Assembly (NCBI GenBank): GCA_029573495.1
Contig: JAKQEI010000173.1
Location: 1-55,461 of the forward strand
DNA length: 55,461 bases
From: Bacteroidota bacterium
Lineage (GTDB): Bacteria > Bacteroidota > Bacteroidia > Flavobacteriales_F > PHOS-HE28
Direction: 5' to 3'
Below, in pieces: positions 1 to 8,700 of this stretch (within the stretch, counting starts at the first letter, position 1; each line of letters opens with the position of its first letter). Under the pieces are notes generated by a model that saw nothing but the letters and a program-made list of their open reading frames with translations, did no database searches and was not told where the DNA came from. The position numbers and the translations under genes are program-made.

Positions 1-1
1 G

Positions 2-610
2 CAGCGTGCCTTCGAAGGCCTCACCGAAGAAGAGCGCGACGAGCAAGGCATCACCGACGACAAGGCGATCCAGATGCTGAAGCTGGCACAGACCTTCCTC
101 GCTTCGGAGGGAGAGCTGGTGGTGATGCGTTCCATGCGGAAGGCGTTCGAGGAGGACAAACAGTACGAGGCCATCTTCCACAACCGCCGCTTGGAGGTGG
201 ATCCGCGGTACGTGGTGCTGTGCTATAAGGTCCAATTCCGGTTGCCGTTGCTCACCCGGAGCATCCTGGAGCGCGGAGAGAACAAGTACAGCTTCGTGGG
301 TCGGGGCCGACACCTCTTGTGGGCCTTGGTATGCCAGGCCATACTCAACGACAAGGACCTGCACAAGATGGCCGAGCGCTATGGACAGGACCTGGCCATC
401 AGCGCCAACTACATGCAGTACATCAGCGGGCTGGCCACCGGTGCGTGCCGTGCGTTGCTGAGCGAACTGGTGGAACAGGAGGCCAACGCCGAAGCCGTGA
501 AGAACAACGAGTTCAACTTCCTCCGCAGCAAGCAGTCGTTCGACTTCTGCATGGACGTGGCCGCACGCAAGTACGGCTGGGAGAAGCGGAAGTTGGCGGG
601 ACATTGGTAG
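2..610 (+). CDS. C-terminal part of an unknown protein (cut by window start)
   Basis: The frame is open from the first complete codon to the TAG at 608-610, so the gene starts upstream of the window; 202 residues are visible. The ATG at 74 is probably internal, because the residues before it (Gln-Arg-Ala-Phe-Glu-Gly, then an acidic stretch) read as normal coding sequence. The visible part is soluble, mostly helical and charged, with no membrane segment, signal peptide or T9SS tail. Residues around SFVGRGRHLLWALV, followed by a helical bundle, faintly recall the C-terminal half of AIPR-type abortive-infection proteins, but this is only an impression. I do not recognise the family. The next gene starts 44 bases downstream on the same strand. 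Confidence 0.7.
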   Translation, partial: QRAFEGLTEEERDEQGITDDKAIQMLKLAQTFLASEGELVVMRSMRKAFEEDKQYEAIFHNRRLEVDPRYVVLCYKVQFRLPLLTRSILERGENKYSFVGRGRHLLWALVCQAILNDKDLHKMAERYGQDLAISANYMQYISGLATGACRALLSELVEQEANAEAVKNNEFNFLRSKQSFDFCMDVAARKYGWEKRKLAGHW

Positions 611-654
611 GCGATGCTGCGGCGCCTGCTCACTGTTGATCCGGGGATCTGCTG

Positions 655-1878
655 ATGGCCGGTGGATCAGCCTTCGCCACCCCCAGTGCTCAACGCACCG
701 ATCTCCTCGATGCCCTCCGTGGCTTCGCGCTCTTCGGCGTGGTCTGGAGCAACTACGCGGTGTTCTCGTATTGGCTCTTCATGCGGCCCGAAGCGCATGT
801 CGCGTTGTCCGGTTCATTCCTCGATGCGCCGCTCGAGGCCTTCCACACCATCCTCATCGACGGCAAGTTCTACTCGATCTTCTCGATGCTCTTCGGCATC
901 GGTTTCGGCTTCTTCCTGAACAAGGGCAACGACGGGCTCTGGCGGTTCTACCGTCGCATGCTCATCCTGCTCATGATCGGATGGTTGCACCTGCGCTACC
1001 TCTGGGCCGGCGATATCCTCTTCCTGTACGCGGTGCTTGGGCTGATCCTTCCACTCTTCCGCGGGTTCAGCGAACGTGCGTTGCTCATCACCGCTGCAGC
1101 GCTCATCCTTTCTCCCATCGTGATCGATGCGGCTGTGATCCTGTCGCACGGGGACTTCGATCCGGTGGGCCCCGTGATCGCCTGGCATGAGGGGCGCGAG
1201 GCGGAGCTGGGCAGCGGCACCGTTGCTTCCATGCTCGCCGTGCCGAACGGGGGCTGGAAGGAATTCATGGAGGCCAATGCGCACACCTGGTCCTTCCGCT
1301 TCGTTCACTTGATCGAGAGCAACCGTCCGCCCAAGGTGCTCGGCCTCTTCCTCATCGGACTATGGATCGCGCGGCGCAGGCTCTTCGCGGATATGAGCGC
1401 GAACGCCGCACTGCTGAAGCGGCTCTGCACCCTCGGCTTCGTCATCGGGTTGCCCAGCTCGTTGCTCATGTGGTGGGCGGAAGGACATGTGGGCCATCCG
1501 CCTGAACCAGCATCGCTGCTGCGCGCGACGAGCTACGCCTTCGGTGTGGTACCGCTCGCCATCGCCTACGCGAGTGGTTTCGCCCTGCTGTGGTTGAAGG
1601 ACGGATGGCGAATGCGGCTTCTCGCTTTGGCGCCCATGGGCCGCATGGCGCTCAGCAATTACCTGATGCAGACGTTCATCGCGCTCGCGTTGTTCACCGG
1701 ACTCGGACTTGGCTGGGGCACGCGCGTGAGCGCCTGGCAGTTCGAAGCGCTGGCCCTTGCCGTCTTTGCTATGGAGGTGCTTTGGAGCCGCTGGTGGCTG
1801 GCGCGGTTCCAGTTCGGTCCCTTCGAATGGGCGTGGCGCAGCCTCACTTACGGGAGGGTGATGGCTATGCGGAAGTGA
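655..1878 (+). CDS. DUF418 (YeiB-like) integral membrane protein
   Basis: A 407-residue multi-pass membrane protein of the DUF418/YeiB family. The N-terminus carries the family-typical DALRGFALFGVVWSN motif in the first membrane segment. Further hydrophobic segments lie near residues 70-90, 100-150, 230-250, 265-280 and 300-400. The C-terminal DUF418 block contains MGRMALSNYLMQT, followed by a Gly-rich helix. Members are annotated as possible transporters or membrane acyltransferase-like proteins, but the substrate is unknown and nothing here defines it. The ATG at 655 places the RGFALFG motif at the usual distance from the N-terminus. It converges on the T9SS gene that ends at 1921, 42 bases away. 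Confidence 0.85.
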   Translation: MAGGSAFATPSAQRTDLLDALRGFALFGVVWSNYAVFSYWLFMRPEAHVALSGSFLDAPLEAFHTILIDGKFYSIFSMLFGIGFGFFLNKGNDGLWRFYRRMLILLMIGWLHLRYLWAGDILFLYAVLGLILPLFRGFSERALLITAAALILSPIVIDAAVILSHGDFDPVGPVIAWHEGREAELGSGTVASMLAVPNGGWKEFMEANAHTWSFRFVHLIESNRPPKVLGLFLIGLWIARRRLFADMSANAALLKRLCTLGFVIGLPSSLLMWWAEGHVGHPPEPASLLRATSYAFGVVPLAIAYASGFALLWLKDGWRMRLLALAPMGRMALSNYLMQTFIALALFTGLGLGWGTRVSAWQFEALALAVFAMEVLWSRWWLARFQFGPFEWAWRSLTYGRVMAMRK

Positions 1879-1920
1879 GGTTTATGCTGAACCCCGGGGC
1901 AGGTGGCGGATGAGCCGTGA

Positions 1921-3120
1921 TCACTGGATGAGCACGGACCGTGATCCCTGCCCTTGGGAAGAGCGCAGCCGCACGACGTAGATACCTGCCTGATCCGGTC
2001 GGCCCAGGAACAAGTCATTTGATGTACCAGCGGCCGCCGCGCCAGCTTGGAAGATGCACCGGCCCATGGCATCGAACAACTCGACGGATAGTGGCCCGCG
2101 GATCTCCTGCTCCGGTCGGATCCTCAGGCGATCACCCAGATCCGTGAGCTGGAATCCCATGGGCGCTTCGCTTTCCGCGATCCCCACGGCGCTCCCGCCA
2201 TTGTCCGTGCTGCGCAGGATGGTGCCATTGGCTCCCACCACCTCCCAGATGTCGGGGCCACGGAAGCTGATCCCGTGCAGGTCCTCGGTGGTGTTGCTCA
2301 CGAGCTCCAGCCAGGTGAGGCCGTTGTCCGTGCTTCGGATGATGGTGCCGCCGTCGCCCACAGCGATGTAGGTGCCGGTGAACGCGCTGGCCACGGCGTT
2401 CAGGTTGGCGGTGACCGGACTCGTGAGGGTGGACCAGCTGCTTCCGATACCGTTGGAGTTGGAGCGGAGAATGGTGCCGTTCGCGCCCACGACCAGCGCC
2501 GGCTGTCCGCCTGTCAGCTCTATGGCGAACAGGTCCTCGACAGTGCCGCTCGTGAGTGGTGAATAGGAGAGCCCTTCATCCGTTGATCGGAGCAGGGTGC
2601 CATGGGCGCCCGCGACCAGTGCTTCGCCGCCCTGGATGGCACGCACCGCGAAGAGGTCTTCCGTGGTGCCGGACGCGACCTGGCCGAAGACGAAGTTGCC
2701 ACCGGTATTGCGCGCCACGTAACCGCTGTCCCCGACGATGGTGAGGATCACCGATGTGTGATCGTCCACCGCGTTCAAGCGCTGGTGATCATCGGGAAGA
2801 TCATGGGCGGTCACCGAGGATGCGCCGCCTTTCACGAAGAAGGTCCCGCTATCGCCGACCACATAGTTCACGCTGAGCCCGCCGATGGTCTGCGCGCGCA
2901 GATGCTGATCGGTGCCGCTGGCGATCGCCGTCCACGTCAAGCCCCCATCGTCGCTGGTCAGCAGCGTGCCGTTGTCCCCTGCGATGACATGCGGCAGGGT
3001 GTTCATTTCGATTGTTCTGAGCGTGGCGGAGGTGCCGCTGGGGATCAGGGTCCAGCCGGTCTGTGCGGTGGCGGCGGTCGCGATCAGGGCGAACAGGCCG
3101 AAGGTGGAACGTTGGTGCAT
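1921..3120 (-). CDS. Secreted YCF48-like beta-propeller protein with T9SS type A sorting domain
   Basis: A 399-residue exported protein. Residues 1-20 form a signal peptide ending ATAATAQ. Residues 21-310 hold about seven repeats of the form GxxGTxLxSTDxGxxW (for example GDNGTLLTSDDGGLTW and GANGTILRSTDNGGS), the signature of YCF48/BNR-like propeller blades. The last ~70 residues form a type A Por-secretion sorting domain (LSVELFDAMGR..., GIYVVRLRSSQG, ending SVLIQ), so the protein should cross the outer membrane through the type IX system and be anchored or released at the surface. Its role is unknown; such propellers usually mediate binding. It is divergent from the histidine kinase at 3253 and convergent with the DUF418 gene. 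Confidence 0.88.
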   Translation of the reverse strand: MHQRSTFGLFALIATAATAQTGWTLIPSGTSATLRTIEMNTLPHVIAGDNGTLLTSDDGGLTWTAIASGTDQHLRAQTIGGLSVNYVVGDSGTFFVKGGASSVTAHDLPDDHQRLNAVDDHTSVILTIVGDSGYVARNTGGNFVFGQVASGTTEDLFAVRAIQGGEALVAGAHGTLLRSTDEGLSYSPLTSGTVEDLFAIELTGGQPALVVGANGTILRSNSNGIGSSWSTLTSPVTANLNAVASAFTGTYIAVGDGGTIIRSTDNGLTWLELVSNTTEDLHGISFRGPDIWEVVGANGTILRSTDNGGSAVGIAESEAPMGFQLTDLGDRLRIRPEQEIRGPLSVELFDAMGRCIFQAGAAAAGTSNDLFLGRPDQAGIYVVRLRSSQGQGSRSVLIQ

Positions 3121-3240
3121 GGGTCAGGATCTGCCGCTGCAAGGAATGGCGTCATCCGCTCGCGATGAAAGGGTTCTGATCCGGCGGCTGGTTCAGTGAT
3201 CGAGCGGTCGTGGCGTGATGCGGATCCAGATGCGGCGTTC

Positions 3241-3248
3241 TATTTTTC
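3241..3248 (+). promoter_or_regulatory. Candidate -7 element before the TPR kinase
   Basis: TATTTTTC differs at one defined position from the Bacteroidota -7 consensus TAnnTTTG and lies 4 bases before the ATG at 3253. Transcription would begin at or next to the start codon, which supports 3253 over 3196 as the true start. Confidence 0.45.
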
Positions 3249-3252
3249 TGCC

Positions 3253-5232
3253 ATGGCAGGTGCGGGGTGGCTGGCTCATTCGGTGATGTCGGGTCTTCTT
3301 CTATTGATGGGAGCTTCCGTGCTGCTCGCTCAGGACGCCTCGCTGGCGCCATCCATCCGCACCGAACTGGCCACCGCCACCAACGACACCCTCCGTGCCG
3401 ATGTCCTCGCCCGCCTGTGCTTCAACCTGATCAACACCGACCCCGACAGCGCCCGGCGCTGCGGTGAGCGAGCCCTGGCGCTGGCCACCCGCATCGGCAA
3501 CGCCAGGGCCATAGCCGATGCACACAACAACCTGGGCTGGCTGGAGACCCAGCAGGGCCACATCCGGGAAGCAACGGAGCACCTGGAGGCCGCACTGGAT
3601 GGCTTCCGCCGGATCGGCAACCCCGCCTTTGCCTCCGTCGCGCTCAGCAACATGGGGTGGCTGGCCGACAAGCAGGGCGACCGGGCCGGGGCCTTGAAGC
3701 ACTTCGGTGACGCCCTCGACCAGGCCACACTCGCTGCGGACAGTGCCAGCATGGCCGTGCTGCTCTACTCGATCGGTAGTACCTACAACAAGATGCAGGA
3801 ATACGGCCGGGCCCGGTCCTATTTGCAGCGCTCCCTGGTCGTTGAAGAGCGTCTCGGACGCCGGAATTCACAGGGGAACTGCCTGGTGGCCATCGGCAAC
3901 GCCTGGCGCGGAGAGGGCAACGCCACCAGCGCGATGGAACAATACCAGCAAGCGACCGCCCTGTTCAACGCCACCAGGAACCACTATGGAGCCGGCATGG
4001 TGCAGGAGAACAGCGGGGACCTTTTCCTCAAGAGCGACCCCGCGAAGGCACTGCCCTACTACAAGCGCGCGCTTTCCCATTACGACACGCTTCACAGCGC
4101 GGGCGACAAGGCGTACGTCCTGCAACGCATCGGCCTGGCCTGCACGGGCATGCGGAAGTACGCCGAGGCGGAGAACGCGTACACCGAAGGCATGGCCCTG
4201 GCCGATCAGAGCGGCAGCACCGAGCTGGTGATGGACCTGCACCTGAGCCTTGCCGAACTGGCCGTGGAACAGGGAAGGAGTGAAGAGGCGATCGGGCATT
4301 ACCAACGCCACATGGCGCTGAAGGACAGCCTGCGCAGTGAGGCTTCCGAGCGCGAGCTGATGCGCCTACGCGCCAGTTTCGAGACCGAGCAGGCCGAACA
4401 GGAGAACGTGCTGCTGAAGGCGGAGAACGCCTTGAGCCGTGCCAAGGAAGCCCGCCTAAGAGCCCTTTGGACCGCGGCTGCAGCGATCGCCCTCGGGCTG
4501 GTGTTGCTGCTGGCCCTGGTCTACCGCAACTACCGCCTGCGTGGAAGGCATACGCGGGAGGTGGAGGCCTTCAACCAGGAACTGGCCGCTCAACGCGATC
4601 AGGTGCAGCACATGAACGATCTGCTCGAGCTCAAGGTCCTGCGCTCCCAGCTGAACCCGCACTTCATCTACAACTGTCAGAACAGCGCCATCGCCATGAT
4701 GAAGGAAGGACGCACCGCGGAGGCGCTCGCCTACCTGCAGGGGTTCGCACGCCTGCTGCGCATGATCCTGGAGCACTCGGTGAAGGATCGCATCACCGTC
4801 GAGGAGGAGTGTGGGTTCCTTCAGCAATACCTGAAGCTGGAGGCGATCCGGCTTGAAGGCTTGAACTACTCCGTGGAGGCCGATCCCGCATTGATCGAGG
4901 ATGAGGCGTCGTTGCCCGCGCTGCTCGTGCAACCCTTCGTGGAGAACGCGCTTTGGCATGGCCTGGCCGCCCGGCAGGGATCACGCGAGATCAGGATCGA
5001 GTTCCGCGGCGTCGATGACCGGCTGCACTGTGTGGTAAGCGACAATGGCATGGGCCGCAACGGTACGGCTCGGCAGGATGGTCATCGCTCCCTGGGTACC
5101 GAACTCACCAATGAGCGGCTTCAACTCCTTACGCATCGTCTCCACCAGAGCGGCTCGTTCCGCATCATCGACCTGAAGGATGCGAGCGGTGGGGCATGCG
5201 GTACGCGGGTGGAGATCGAACTGGCGGTTTGA
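3253..5232 (+). CDS. TPR sensor histidine kinase, LytS/His_kinase type
   Basis: A 659-residue membrane sensor kinase. The start at 3253 gives a clean signal peptide (hydrophobic core ending VLLAQ); the in-frame ATG at 3196 would add a charged 19-residue extension. Residues ~25-380 are tetratricopeptide repeats with recurring Asn-Asn-Leu-Gly/Ala-Tyr patterns, probably exported. A coiled-coil stretch (~365-400) and one membrane segment (~402-425) lead to a cytoplasmic His_kinase domain: the phospho-acceptor His is ~470 in LRSQLNPHFIYN. The HATPase domain shows the N box FVENALWHG and the G box DNGMGRNG. The LytTR regulator begins 34 bases downstream, so the two form a cognate pair. The signal it senses is not evident. 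Confidence 0.9.
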   Translation: MAGAGWLAHSVMSGLLLLMGASVLLAQDASLAPSIRTELATATNDTLRADVLARLCFNLINTDPDSARRCGERALALATRIGNARAIADAHNNLGWLETQQGHIREATEHLEAALDGFRRIGNPAFASVALSNMGWLADKQGDRAGALKHFGDALDQATLAADSASMAVLLYSIGSTYNKMQEYGRARSYLQRSLVVEERLGRRNSQGNCLVAIGNAWRGEGNATSAMEQYQQATALFNATRNHYGAGMVQENSGDLFLKSDPAKALPYYKRALSHYDTLHSAGDKAYVLQRIGLACTGMRKYAEAENAYTEGMALADQSGSTELVMDLHLSLAELAVEQGRSEEAIGHYQRHMALKDSLRSEASERELMRLRASFETEQAEQENVLLKAENALSRAKEARLRALWTAAAAIALGLVLLLALVYRNYRLRGRHTREVEAFNQELAAQRDQVQHMNDLLELKVLRSQLNPHFIYNCQNSAIAMMKEGRTAEALAYLQGFARLLRMILEHSVKDRITVEEECGFLQQYLKLEAIRLEGLNYSVEADPALIEDEASLPALLVQPFVENALWHGLAARQGSREIRIEFRGVDDRLHCVVSDNGMGRNGTARQDGHRSLGTELTNERLQLLTHRLHQSGSFRIIDLKDASGGACGTRVEIELAV

Positions 5233-5266
5233 GCAGGACTCGCGATCTTGGTGCGGTACATGGTCC

Positions 5267-6010
5267 ATGATACGAGCGTTGCTGATCGATGACGAGGCAC
5301 GCGCGCGGCAATTGCTGCGCGAACTGCTGGCGGAGCACCATCCGGAGGTGCAGGTGTTGGGGGAGGCCGCGCATCGCGCAGGGGGCCAGGCGCTCATCGC
5401 GGAGCACCGGCCGGACCTGGTCTTCCTGGACGTGGAGATGCCGGGCGGCAGCGGCTTCGACCTGCTGCGCGACCTGGGCCATTGGGACTTCGAGGTCATC
5501 TTTTCCACCGCCCATCAGCACTATGCCATCCAGGCCATCCGGTTCAGTGCGTTGGATTATCTGCCGAAGCCTGTCCAGGCCGATGAGCTGGCAGCGGCGC
5601 TCGAACGGTACCGGCATCGACACACGGACCAGCGGATCCGGAGCCAGGTGCAGCAGCAGTTCATCACCAACATCGCACAGGCGGATATCCGTCGCTTCCG
5701 GCTCACCCTCACCAGCGGGGATCGCAGTTGGTTCGTCCCCCCGGACGAGGTGTTCCGTTGCATCGCCGACCGGAACTACACGGAGATCCAGTTGCACGAT
5801 GGACGACGGTTCGTGCAGGCCCGCACCCTCGGTGATCTGGAAGAGATGCTCCTGCCGCACGGTTTCATCCGGGTGAGCCGCAACGCGCTGCTGAACCGCG
5901 CCATCATCGATCACGTCGATGGTTCGCAAGCGGTCTTGAAGGATGGGGAACGGGTGGAGATATCACGGCGAAGGGTGAGCGAAGTGAAGGCGGCACTGAC
6001 CACTGGATAG
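5267..6010 (+). CDS. LytTR-family response regulator
   Basis: A 247-residue response regulator. The receiver domain (residues 1-120) starts MIRALLIDDEARARQ, with the phospho-acceptor Asp55 in LVFLDVEMPGG and the conserved Lys in YLPKP. The C-terminal LytTR DNA-binding domain (~145-245) contains RNYTEIQLHDGRRF and FIRVSRNALLNRAII. The ATG at 5267 is chosen because it begins the canonical receiver; an upstream in-frame ATG at 5180 lies inside the kinase gene and would add 29 unrelated residues. It should act as the DNA-binding output of the kinase ending at 5232. Targets are unknown. Confidence 0.93.
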   Translation: MIRALLIDDEARARQLLRELLAEHHPEVQVLGEAAHRAGGQALIAEHRPDLVFLDVEMPGGSGFDLLRDLGHWDFEVIFSTAHQHYAIQAIRFSALDYLPKPVQADELAAALERYRHRHTDQRIRSQVQQQFITNIAQADIRRFRLTLTSGDRSWFVPPDEVFRCIADRNYTEIQLHDGRRFVQARTLGDLEEMLLPHGFIRVSRNALLNRAIIDHVDGSQAVLKDGERVEISRRRVSEVKAALTTG

Positions 6011-6085
6011 GTCGAACCGCCGCTGGATCGGATCAGCTTCCGCATCCTCGTACGGTCGTTCAACTTCGGCGGCAACTTCATACCC

Positions 6086-7762
6086 ATGCGCTTTCCACTT
6101 CTCATTGCGGGCTTGTCGATGGCTTTGTTGGTCACGGCGCAATGGCCTACCAGCCCGGATGCCCCTTTGGTCATCTGCAACGATGCCAGTGATCAGAAGG
6201 ACCTTCGGGTGATCCCCGACGGCATGGGCGGTTGGTACGTGCTCTGGCGCGACAACCGGCTGGTCAGCAACCGCTACGCCGTCTTCGGGCAGCGGCTTGA
6301 TGCGCAGGGTAACCTGCTCTGGGAGCCGAACGGGCGCTTGCTCGAAGAGGTGCCCGGGCGAAGCATCAACATGATCGGAGCTACGCGCATGAACGATGAC
6401 AAGCTCTTCATCTGTTACATATCCGGGGCGGATGCCAATGGAGCGGATACCGTCCGTGCCATGGCGTACGATGAGGACGGTTCACATGCATGGTCCCAGC
6501 CCACCTTGCTGGCCCATCCGGGACCCTTGCCCGGCGGCGGAATTTCCGGCGGTAACTACTTCCCGCGCGTGGTACCCGTGCTGAACGGCGTGTTCGTTGG
6601 GTGGGGCACGAACCCGATGGGTGCGGCGGACTATGTTCACATCGCACGCGTTCTGGATGATGGCACGAACATGATGCCTGTTCAGGGAGTGGAGGTGGCC
6701 AGCTTGAACAATTCCATTGTGGCGGGCCCGTGGACCATGCGGCACGACCTTGCCGATGGGTTGCTCTTTGAAAGGCGATGGGGGAACGGGGCTGGCGCAC
6801 CCTTGTACGCCATGCACGTGAACAGCTTCGGTGCGGAGCAATGGCCGGCCTTGTTGCTGGTGAGCGCGAACAGCGCCGGCCTATTCTACGAGTGGAGCTC
6901 GGCCCTGGCCGCTACGGGCCGGATGAATTCGGTATGGGCCAATAGCTACGACCTGCGCATGGCCATTTATAATGTCCAAGGGACCTTGCTGAATACCGCC
7001 GCGCCGATACCGGTATGCCTTCAGGCCGAGGTACAGGAGAATCCCTTCGTGGTGCAGAGCGCCACGGAGACCACGGTGTTCTGGGCGGATAACCGGGCTT
7101 CTGCCGGGAATGGGCGCCAGGTGTTCATGCAACGCTTCGATGCGGATGGCGAGCCACTGTTGACCGCGGATGGTGTCCTGGCCATGCAGTGCGACGGCAA
7201 CTTGAACGGGTTCCCACGCGCCATCGCCGCGGCGGAAGGCGACCACATCGTCGTACTCTTCACCGCAGTGGACCAGCAAGGCGGCACCGCCGGGTTCCGC
7301 GCAGGCCGCGTCACGGACAGCGGCTTCAACCTGTGGAGCGATACCACCCGGTTCTGCATTCCTGAACTCGGTCCCAACGGCGGGACGGACTTCGCCATGA
7401 CCAGCGATGGGGATGATGGTGTGGTGGCGGTGTGGTTCAACTGGCAGAACAACGCGATCTACGCTGCGCGGCTGGACCGATGGGGTCGCATGGGTAGCTT
7501 CACCGACATCGCGGAGTCTGATGTGACGACCCTCCGCTCTTCACCCAACCCGGCATCGGATGAGATCATGGTCAGCCGCACGGATGGGCGAAGCCTGGGC
7601 GACCTTTTGGTCCACTCCAATGACGGCCGGGTTGTGCTCGCGAAGGGAACGAACGGCGCCGTTCGGTCCATGATCGACATCGGCCACCTTCCCGCAGGCA
7701 TCTATTCCGTATCCGAGTGGAGGAACGGGAGCCGAAGCACCTTTCGGTTCATCAAACAATGA
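6086..7762 (+). CDS. Secreted T9SS type A cargo protein of unknown function
   Basis: A 558-residue exported protein. A signal peptide (residues 1-18, ending LLVTAQ) precedes repeated units with GGxxVLWRDNR and FGQRLDAQGN patterns. In several Bacteroidota secreted proteins these recur as WxDxR...YxQRxDxxG, and they suggest a beta-propeller-like fold. The C-terminal ~75 residues are a type A sorting domain (SSPNPASDEIMVS, LLVHSNDGRVV, PAGIYSVSEW, ending FRFIKQ). Transported by the type IX system; substrate or ligand not evident. It follows the LytTR regulator after 75 bases on the same strand and could be read from the same promoter, but no promoter or terminator is clear in between. Confidence 0.86.
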   Translation: MRFPLLIAGLSMALLVTAQWPTSPDAPLVICNDASDQKDLRVIPDGMGGWYVLWRDNRLVSNRYAVFGQRLDAQGNLLWEPNGRLLEEVPGRSINMIGATRMNDDKLFICYISGADANGADTVRAMAYDEDGSHAWSQPTLLAHPGPLPGGGISGGNYFPRVVPVLNGVFVGWGTNPMGAADYVHIARVLDDGTNMMPVQGVEVASLNNSIVAGPWTMRHDLADGLLFERRWGNGAGAPLYAMHVNSFGAEQWPALLLVSANSAGLFYEWSSALAATGRMNSVWANSYDLRMAIYNVQGTLLNTAAPIPVCLQAEVQENPFVVQSATETTVFWADNRASAGNGRQVFMQRFDADGEPLLTADGVLAMQCDGNLNGFPRAIAAAEGDHIVVLFTAVDQQGGTAGFRAGRVTDSGFNLWSDTTRFCIPELGPNGGTDFAMTSDGDDGVVAVWFNWQNNAIYAARLDRWGRMGSFTDIAESDVTTLRSSPNPASDEIMVSRTDGRSLGDLLVHSNDGRVVLAKGTNGAVRSMIDIGHLPAGIYSVSEWRNGSRSTFRFIKQ

Positions 7763-7900
7763 ACCTGAGGTCCTGGCCGCGGCGAGTGCCGGCCTCGGCT
7801 GGTGTCTGTCCTCGCGATGGTCGGTCGGACCATCGGTGTTGTACGTCGGATCCTATCGCCAAAGGTCGTTGATCGGTTCATCTCACACCCGTTCGACACC

Positions 7901-8017
7901 ATGGAGCCCCGGTCACCCAGCAACAGGATGGATCGCCTGTTGGACATCGCCCTTTGGGCATGTCTGCTCCTTGCCATCGTCACCCTTCTCTTCCTCTCGC
8001 TCTCATCCACGATGTAA
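7901..8017 (+). CDS. Possible 38-residue single-pass membrane peptide
   Basis: A short reading frame from the ATG at 7901 ends at TAA 8015-8017. It has a polar N-terminus (~13 residues) and a continuous hydrophobic helix IALWACLLLAIVTLLFLSL, long enough to span a membrane. A GTG at 7802 would lengthen it to 71 residues with a basic N-terminal part. No promoter or ribosome site supports it, and high-GC sequence produces chance frames, so it is a weak candidate. It lies alone between the T9SS gene ending at 7762 and the duplicated ridA tail at 8108. Confidence 0.25.
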   Translation: MEPRSPSNRMDRLLDIALWACLLLAIVTLLFLSLSSTM

Positions 8018-8107
8018 GGTGGCCTCTATGAACGGGGTGGTCGTACAGCCAGGGGATGCCGGTGGCCACGCGGTGATCGGGCCTGGTCGTGCTCCATACG
8101 CGTCCTC

Positions 8108-8171
8108 CCTCACACCGTGGCGATCACCTTCAGCTCGATCGCGATCGGCGTGGGCAGGCAGTTGATCTCCA
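8108..8171. repeat. 64-bp direct repeat, displaced copy of the ridA 3' end
   Basis: These 64 bases are identical, without a mismatch, to 8637-8700, the last 20 sense codons and the stop of the RidA gene. The copies are in the same orientation, 529 bases apart. Outside the 64 bases the two flanks differ at once. The repeat contains the 12-base palindrome CGATCGCGATCG (8136-8147). This copy is a tail without a gene body. It looks like the scar of an insertion or duplication at the end of ridA. Confidence 0.95.
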
Positions 8172-8259
8172 AGGGGCGTGATTGAATACAATGGGGTCAA
8201 ACGCCGGGATCAGGTGCTGGCTGTATTGAAAAAAGTGTAGAAAAGCACCACAATACAAC

Positions 8260-8616
8260 CTAAGCCATCAGGCCTGATGTGGCGCAAACAAGGGCCCACA
8301 TGAACAAATACATCCTCCATCGTTCACGAAACGGGGCACGAGCGGCTTCGCGACCGTTCCGTAAGAACGAGTAGAATAGAAGTGTTCCCCCAACGATGAA
8401 AGACGTCACCACTGCGTTCAGCGGAATGTTCGGGCTTACGATGATGGACACGACCGACCAACCACTCAATAAGAACGCACCGATCGTGGTCCAGTCTTTA
8501 GCGAAGATCCTTGCCTGATCAGTTTCAACGGGCAGGTAGAGCAAGAGCACACGAAGACCAGCCCAACAGACCCCATAGGTTACGACCGCAACAGTTATGA
8601 GTGAACTCCACAGCAT
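8260..8616 (-). CDS. Small four-helix membrane protein of unknown function
   Basis: A 118-residue predicted membrane protein with four hydrophobic segments: ~4-27, ~43-62, ~67-87 and ~99-117. Short basic loops (FLRNGREAARAPFRERWR) lie between the last two. I do not recognise the family. It sits inside the 529-bp unit bounded by the two copies of the ridA 3' end, and hand counting over 8221-8580 gives about 51% G+C, clearly lower than the adjoining genes. Its ATG at 8616 lies 22 bases downstream of the ridA stop on the same strand, so it could be co-transcribed with ridA. Base composition and the repeats suggest recent arrival. Confidence 0.6.
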   Translation of the reverse strand: MLWSSLITVAVVTYGVCWAGLRVLLLYLPVETDQARIFAKDWTTIGAFLLSGWSVVSIIVSPNIPLNAVVTSFIVGGTLLFYSFLRNGREAARAPFRERWRMYLFMWALVCATSGLMA

Positions 8617-8636
8617 CCGCTACTTCATCCTTCCGA

Positions 8637-8700
8637 CCTCACACCGTGGCGATCACCTTCAGCTCGATCGCGATCGGCGTGGGCAGGCAGTTGATCTCCA
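8637..8700. repeat. 64-bp direct repeat, functional copy in the ridA 3' end
   Basis: Identical to 8108-8171. This copy is in frame with the rest of the RidA gene and supplies its last 20 codons (ending AIELKVIATV) and the stop at 8639-8641, so the enzyme is intact despite the duplication. Confidence 0.95.

Noticed and set aside
2..610. AIPR abortive-infection protein
   Set aside because: Only a faint resemblance in the C-terminal part; the gene is cut and no adjacent defence genes were seen, so no defence function is claimed.
636..1190. 184-codon plus-strand frame overlapping the DUF418 gene
   Set aside because: Arg/Pro/His-rich frame-shifted shadow; the DUF418 frame has clear membrane segments and family motifs.
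8003..8200. 65-codon minus-strand frame covering the displaced ridA tail
   Set aside because: It reads the 64-bp repeat out of frame relative to ridA and has no protein-like features, so it is not a truncated RidA gene that could be translated.
8211..8257. Interleaved short inverted repeats (GGTGCT/AGCACC and TGTATTG/CAATACA)
   Set aside because: The arms are short and cross rather than nest, and nothing else supports a functional structure such as an attC-like site.
8108..8636. Integron gene cassette
   Set aside because: The repeat is ridA coding sequence, not an attC-type imperfect inverted repeat, and no integron integrase is present.
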